Below, piece by piece: positions 14,669-17,439 of a DNA stretch of 17,439 bases. The notes beneath the pieces are model-generated. The model saw only the letters and a program-made list of their open reading frames with translations, did no database searches and had not been told where the DNA came from. The stretch's first letter is position 1. The number at the start of each line of letters is the position of its first letter. Position numbers and translations under genes: made by a program. Source of the DNA: Clostridium sp. UBA1056 (GTDB lineage Bacteria; Bacillota; Clostridia; Clostridiales; Clostridiaceae); the NCBI GenBank assembly GCA_002316385.1, contig DCDL01000056.1:72157-89595 (forward strand). Reading direction: 5' to 3'.

Positions 14669-15934
14669 CTATAATATAATTCCCCATATAACTGTAGAAA
14701 CTAAAGTCATAGATAATCCAATTAAAGATTCATATGGTATTAATTTTAAACGTTGTCCTATGCTCATGCCAGCTGCTCCTGCTGTTGCGTGGAAGAAGGA
14801 CCCATGTGGTAAATGGTCAAGAACTGTAGCTCCAGCATGAACCATAGCAGCTCCTCCTAAAGGTGAGATTCCTACTCCTATTATTGCTTGTGAGAATGTG
14901 GCTGATGCTATAGTTGAACCTGAAGTAGTTGAAGCTGTAGCTGCACACATTAATATACCTGAAATTGGCGCTAATAGAAAGGCTGGCATATTTAAAGCAT
15001 TAAGTATTTCTATAGTTGTTGCTTGTAATCCTGATGCCTTTATTATTCCTGCTACAGTACCTGTACCTATTAAAAGTATTGCTACTGGCATCATTTTAGA
15101 AAGTCCAAAGGTTAAATATTCATTAATATTTTTACCTTTTCCCATAACTAATACTCCTATAATACCTCCAACAGGTAATGCTATAAGCGGATCTATTGAT
15201 ATTCCTAATAATGGTCTAAAAGCTAGTAAAATTATAGTTACTATAGGTCCAATAATTGCTGCAAAGAAAGATGGTAATTCTTCTACTTCTTCAATATCTG
15301 CTTCAATATCGGTTTCCTTTACTCCTCTATATTTTTTATTAAGTAAAGATGCTAATATTACAGTAACTACAAGTCCTATTATTGCTGGAATTATATTAGC
15401 TGCCATTAATGATGATAATTCTACTCCAAAATTTTCTGCTGCTGCTATGGTGTTGGGATTTGGAGATATTAGATTTCCTGCCTTACCTCCACCGATCATA
15501 GCTAGAAGTATAACCATTGGCGAATATCCTAATTTCTTTGCTATTGCAAGGGCTATAGGTGCTACTGTTATTACTGCTACATCTATAAACACTCCTACAG
15601 CTGTAAGTATCATGGTTGATAGTGCTATGGCAAAAAGTGCTCTTTTTTCTCCCAAACTCTTTACAATTTGATCTGCAATTTTAGCTGCTGCTCCAGTCTT
15701 AATAAGTACTCCTGCTAGAACTCCAGAAGTTACTATACGAAGGATTGCTGGCATAATATCTTTGGCTCCACTTATCATTACGCTTACTGTTCCTTCAATT
15801 CCAGCTCCACCTATTAAACCTCCTACTACGGCGCCTAATATTAAACTATATACAGGTTGTACCTTTTTAATTATTAATACTATTGCTACCGTAAGTCCTA
15901 GTAAAGCCCCTAATGTTGTAATTTGTACCTCCAT
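14669..15934 (-). CDS. GntP-family permease, probable glycerate importer
   Basis: This 421-residue, highly hydrophobic protein, with about 12 membrane segments, is of the size and character of the GntP family, proton-coupled carriers of gluconate and related sugar acids. The segments GGGKAGNLISPNPNTIA and HAGATVLDHLPHGSFFHA are family-like conserved stretches. Because it directly follows glycerate kinase, glycerate is the likeliest substrate; gluconate or another hydroxy acid is possible. I placed the start at ATG 15934. An earlier in-frame GTG at 15943 would abut its own ribosome binding site, while TAGGAG is eight bases before the ATG. The stop codon (TAG) of glycerate kinase is part of this ribosome binding site, so translation of the two is probably coupled. 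The terminator follows at 14586-14631. Confidence 0.9.
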   Translation of the reverse strand: MEVQITTLGALLGLTVAIVLIIKKVQPVYSLILGAVVGGLIGGAGIEGTVSVMISGAKDIMPAILRIVTSGVLAGVLIKTGAAAKIADQIVKSLGEKRALFAIALSTMILTAVGVFIDVAVITVAPIALAIAKKLGYSPMVILLAMIGGGKAGNLISPNPNTIAAAENFGVELSSLMAANIIPAIIGLVVTVILASLLNKKYRGVKETDIEADIEEVEELPSFFAAIIGPIVTIILLAFRPLLGISIDPLIALPVGGIIGVLVMGKGKNINEYLTFGLSKMMPVAILLIGTGTVAGIIKASGLQATTIEILNALNMPAFLLAPISGILMCAATASTTSGSTIASATFSQAIIGVGISPLGGAAMVHAGATVLDHLPHGSFFHATAGAAGMSIGQRLKLIPYESLIGLSMTLVSTVIWGIIL

Positions 15935-15945
15935 TATCGTCACTC

Positions 15946-17100
15946 CTATTTAATATTTTTTTGCTGCATAACTTTAATAAGTCTAAAAATTTGTATTACT
16001 GTTGATGTCATATTTTTCATTGCTGTTTCTTTATTAATTGCTTCTTCTATAGTCATAGCTGTATTTATTATGGAGAAATAAGCATCTATTCCTTCTTCAT
16101 TACACTTAACAGCATCCTCCGTGGTGCATCCTGCCACTGCTATAACCTTAACATTATGTTTTTTAGCAAGTTTAGCCACACCTATTGGTGCCTTCCCCAT
16201 AGCTGTTTGATTATCTAATCTTCCTTCACCAGTTATAACTAAATCTGCATCCCTTATAGCTTCTTCTAATTTTATTTCTTCTAATATTATCTTTATTCCA
16301 GACTCTAATTTTGAATTTAAAAATCCTAGAAATGCAAAACCAAGTCCTCCTGCTGCTCCCACACCTTCTATGTGAGCTATATCTTTTCCTATTTCCTTCT
16401 GTACAATCTGCGCAAAATTTCTAAGGCCTTTATCTAATTCTTCTACAATATCAGGTGTTGCACCTTTTTGTGGACTATAAATATAAGCTGCACCATTTTC
16501 TCCATATAGTGGATTAGTAACATCGCAAGCTATTTTAAAGGTACAATCATCTAATGCTTTTAATCTATTGTCAATTTTTATACTCTTTATCTTATTTAAA
16601 ACTTGTCCACCACGCCCCACTAATTCATTATTTTCATCATAAAATTCATATCCTAATGCCTGTAGCATTCCTACTCCTGCATCATTGGTAGCACTTCCAC
16701 CTATGCCTACTATAAAATTTCTGCATCCCTTTTCTATGGCAGATTTGATTATTTCTCCAACTCCATATGTAGTAGTTTTTAAAGGGTTCCTTAAGTCTGG
16801 CGGAACTAGTGCAAAGCCTGATGCTTGAGCCATTTCTATTATTGCTGTATTGGTATCTCTTAATATTCCATACTTAGCATTCACTTTTTCTTCTACAGGT
16901 CCTGTAACAGAAATAATTTCTGCTTCGCCATTCATACCTTCTACTAAGGCATCTACAGTTCCTTCTCCCCCATCTGCCAAGGGCATTATTATTACATCCG
17001 AGTTACTATCTACATTTAATATTCCAGTTTTTATTGCATTAGCTGCTTCAATGGAAGTTAAGCTTCCTTTTAAAGAATCTATAGAAATTACAATTTTCAT
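15946..17100 (-). CDS. glxK: Glycerate kinase (GlxK/GarK family)
   Basis: This 384-residue enzyme, usual length for the GarK/GlxK family, phosphorylates D-glycerate with ATP to a phosphoglycerate (2-phosphoglycerate in this family), feeding lower glycolysis. Recognisable blocks are the N-terminal IDSLKGSLTSIEAA, DGGEGTVDAL, GIGGSATNDAGVGMLQALG in the middle and TGEGRLDNQTAMGKAP near residue 290. The start is supported by AAGGGGG eight bases before the ATG. It is the first gene of an operon with the permease, which begins 12 bp after its stop codon. An extended -10 (TGATATAAT, 17123-17131) lies about 23 bp upstream of the ATG, and an inverted repeat further up (17158-17201) could bind a regulator. 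No regulator gene is in the window; a CdaR-like sugar-diacid regulator is a known partner of such operons elsewhere. Confidence 0.95.
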   Translation of the reverse strand: MKIVISIDSLKGSLTSIEAANAIKTGILNVDSNSDVIIMPLADGGEGTVDALVEGMNGEAEIISVTGPVEEKVNAKYGILRDTNTAIIEMAQASGFALVPPDLRNPLKTTTYGVGEIIKSAIEKGCRNFIVGIGGSATNDAGVGMLQALGYEFYDENNELVGRGGQVLNKIKSIKIDNRLKALDDCTFKIACDVTNPLYGENGAAYIYSPQKGATPDIVEELDKGLRNFAQIVQKEIGKDIAHIEGVGAAGGLGFAFLGFLNSKLESGIKIILEEIKLEEAIRDADLVITGEGRLDNQTAMGKAPIGVAKLAKKHNVKVIAVAGCTTEDAVKCNEEGIDAYFSIINTAMTIEEAINKETAMKNMTSTVIQIFRLIKVMQQKNIK

Positions 17101-17122
17101 CGCTGCATCCCCCTTTTATAAA

Positions 17123-17131
17123 ATTATATCA
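17123..17131 (-). promoter_or_regulatory. Extended -10 box of the glycerate operon
   Basis: TGATATAAT on the minus strand matches the extended -10 pattern TGnTATAAT. The -35 position reads TAGATG at 17-bp spacing, far from consensus, which suits an activated promoter. Confidence 0.55.
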
Positions 17132-17157
17132 AAGGCTTTTCCTCACATCTATGTTAC

Positions 17158-17201
17158 ATACACCAAAATAGTACGTTTTCATTTCTTCATTTTTGGTATA
17201 T
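17158..17201. promoter_or_regulatory. Inverted repeat upstream of the glycerate operon: candidate activator site
   Basis: Arms ATACACCAAAA (17158-17168) and TTTTGGTATAT (17191-17201) pair at 10 of 11 positions, 22 bp apart, centred about 55 bp upstream of the -10 box. This is where an activator site would sit for a promoter with a poor -35. The protein is unknown; CdaR-type control is only an inference from operon content. Confidence 0.35.
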
Positions 17202-17258
17202 TTAATATTGAATTTGAAAATTTAAAATTTTTTACATAAAAATGAGTTGTAAACAAAA

Positions 17259-17373
17259 AGCTGCCTCAAATTTCATTTTAATTAATCTTTATTTTATTAT
17301 TGAATTTATATCTAATATTAGTTATAAGAACAAATTCAACAAAATTTAAAGCTTAATCAACTTTGAGACAGCT
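17259..17373 (-). terminator. Long imperfect hairpin, probable terminator of an off-window gene
   Basis: Outer arms AGCTGCCTCAAA (17259-17270) and TTTGAGACAGCT (17362-17373) pair with one G-U on minus-strand RNA, followed by TTTTTGTTT. The roughly 90 bases between the arms are themselves imperfectly palindromic (for example TGAATTT with AAATTCA, 17301-17307 and 17332-17338), so the whole unit folds as one long hairpin. It could be a terminator with an enlarged loop or a degenerate miniature inverted-repeat element. A matching AACAAAA lies on both sides (17252-17258 and 17377-17383) but is too simple to count as a target duplication. Confidence 0.5.
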
Positions 17374-17439
17374 ATTAACAAAATTATTTATCAAATCCTA
17401 TTAATTCCTATATTAATTTTTAAGGCATCTGAAAATAAA

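Larger units (their letters stand above)
17101..17439. other. 339-bp region upstream of glycerate kinase to the window end
   Basis: It contains the glycerate operon promoter (17123-17131), an inverted repeat (17158-17201) and a 115-bp imperfect hairpin (17259-17373). The remaining bases to 17439 are AT-rich with no ORF having a ribosome binding site. Any gene to the right is cut off. Confidence 0.55.

Noticed and set aside
14898..15671. 257-codon plus-strand reading frame
   Set aside because: Antisense to the GntP-type permease. The long open frame follows from the codon bias of a hydrophobic protein, and there is no ribosome binding site.
16850..17239. 129-codon plus-strand reading frame overlapping the glycerate kinase start
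   Set aside because: Mostly antisense to glycerate kinase and its promoter, with a low-complexity C-terminal part.

Overview
The window looks like chromosomal DNA of a low-GC clostridium, most likely Clostridium sensu stricto. Base composition is very AT-rich, ribosome binding sites are strong (AGGAGG type), and several genes are typical of that group: a paired thioredoxin-reductase-like protein and small glutaredoxin-like protein, a single-chain pyruvate carboxylase, a YkuD-type L,D-transpeptidase and a non-heme ferritin. No species is claimed. I see no rRNA, tRNA, CRISPR array, phage or complete insertion sequence. It reads as ordinary core chromosome, and the less ordinary material is in the gaps between genes.

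Layout, left to right. Every gene except the ferritin is on the minus strand. (1) 107-3659: an asymmetric heterodimeric ABC exporter operon with its terminator. (2) 3660-4217: an AT-rich gap holding a short plus-strand, coding-like remnant. (3) 4154-5522: a thioredoxin-reductase-like flavoprotein and glutaredoxin-like protein operon with a recognisable promoter and an adjoining palindrome. (4) 5616-5903: a DUF503 protein. (5) 6248-6757: ferritin on the plus strand, sharing a bidirectional hairpin terminator with (6) pyruvate carboxylase (6902-10345), whose leader carries a 23-bp tandem repeat. (7) 10720-11649: a metallophosphoesterase. (8) 11864-14377: two cell-wall genes, an L,D-transpeptidase and a monofunctional peptidoglycan glycosyltransferase. 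The latter is preceded by a previously uncalled 28-codon membrane-peptide ORF and a promoter with 11-bp-spaced direct repeats. (9) 14586-17201: a glycerate kinase and GntP-type permease operon with its own terminator and a candidate operator. (10) 17259-17373: a long imperfect hairpin.

How the genes fit together. The flavoprotein/glutaredoxin pair and the ferritin fit defence against oxygen and iron stress in an anaerobe. The transpeptidase and glycosyltransferase act on peptidoglycan. Glycerate kinase plus permease should feed imported glycerate into lower glycolysis, and pyruvate carboxylase refills oxaloacetate. These are separate transcription units, so no larger system is implied.

Two starts were moved to ATG codons with proper Shine-Dalgarno spacing: the reductase to 5411 and the permease to 15934. 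The most unexplained items are the small ORF with its promoter, a 51-52 bp sequence present at both 11-61 and 14472-14523, and the pyruvate carboxylase leader repeat. No clearly novel multi-gene system was found.
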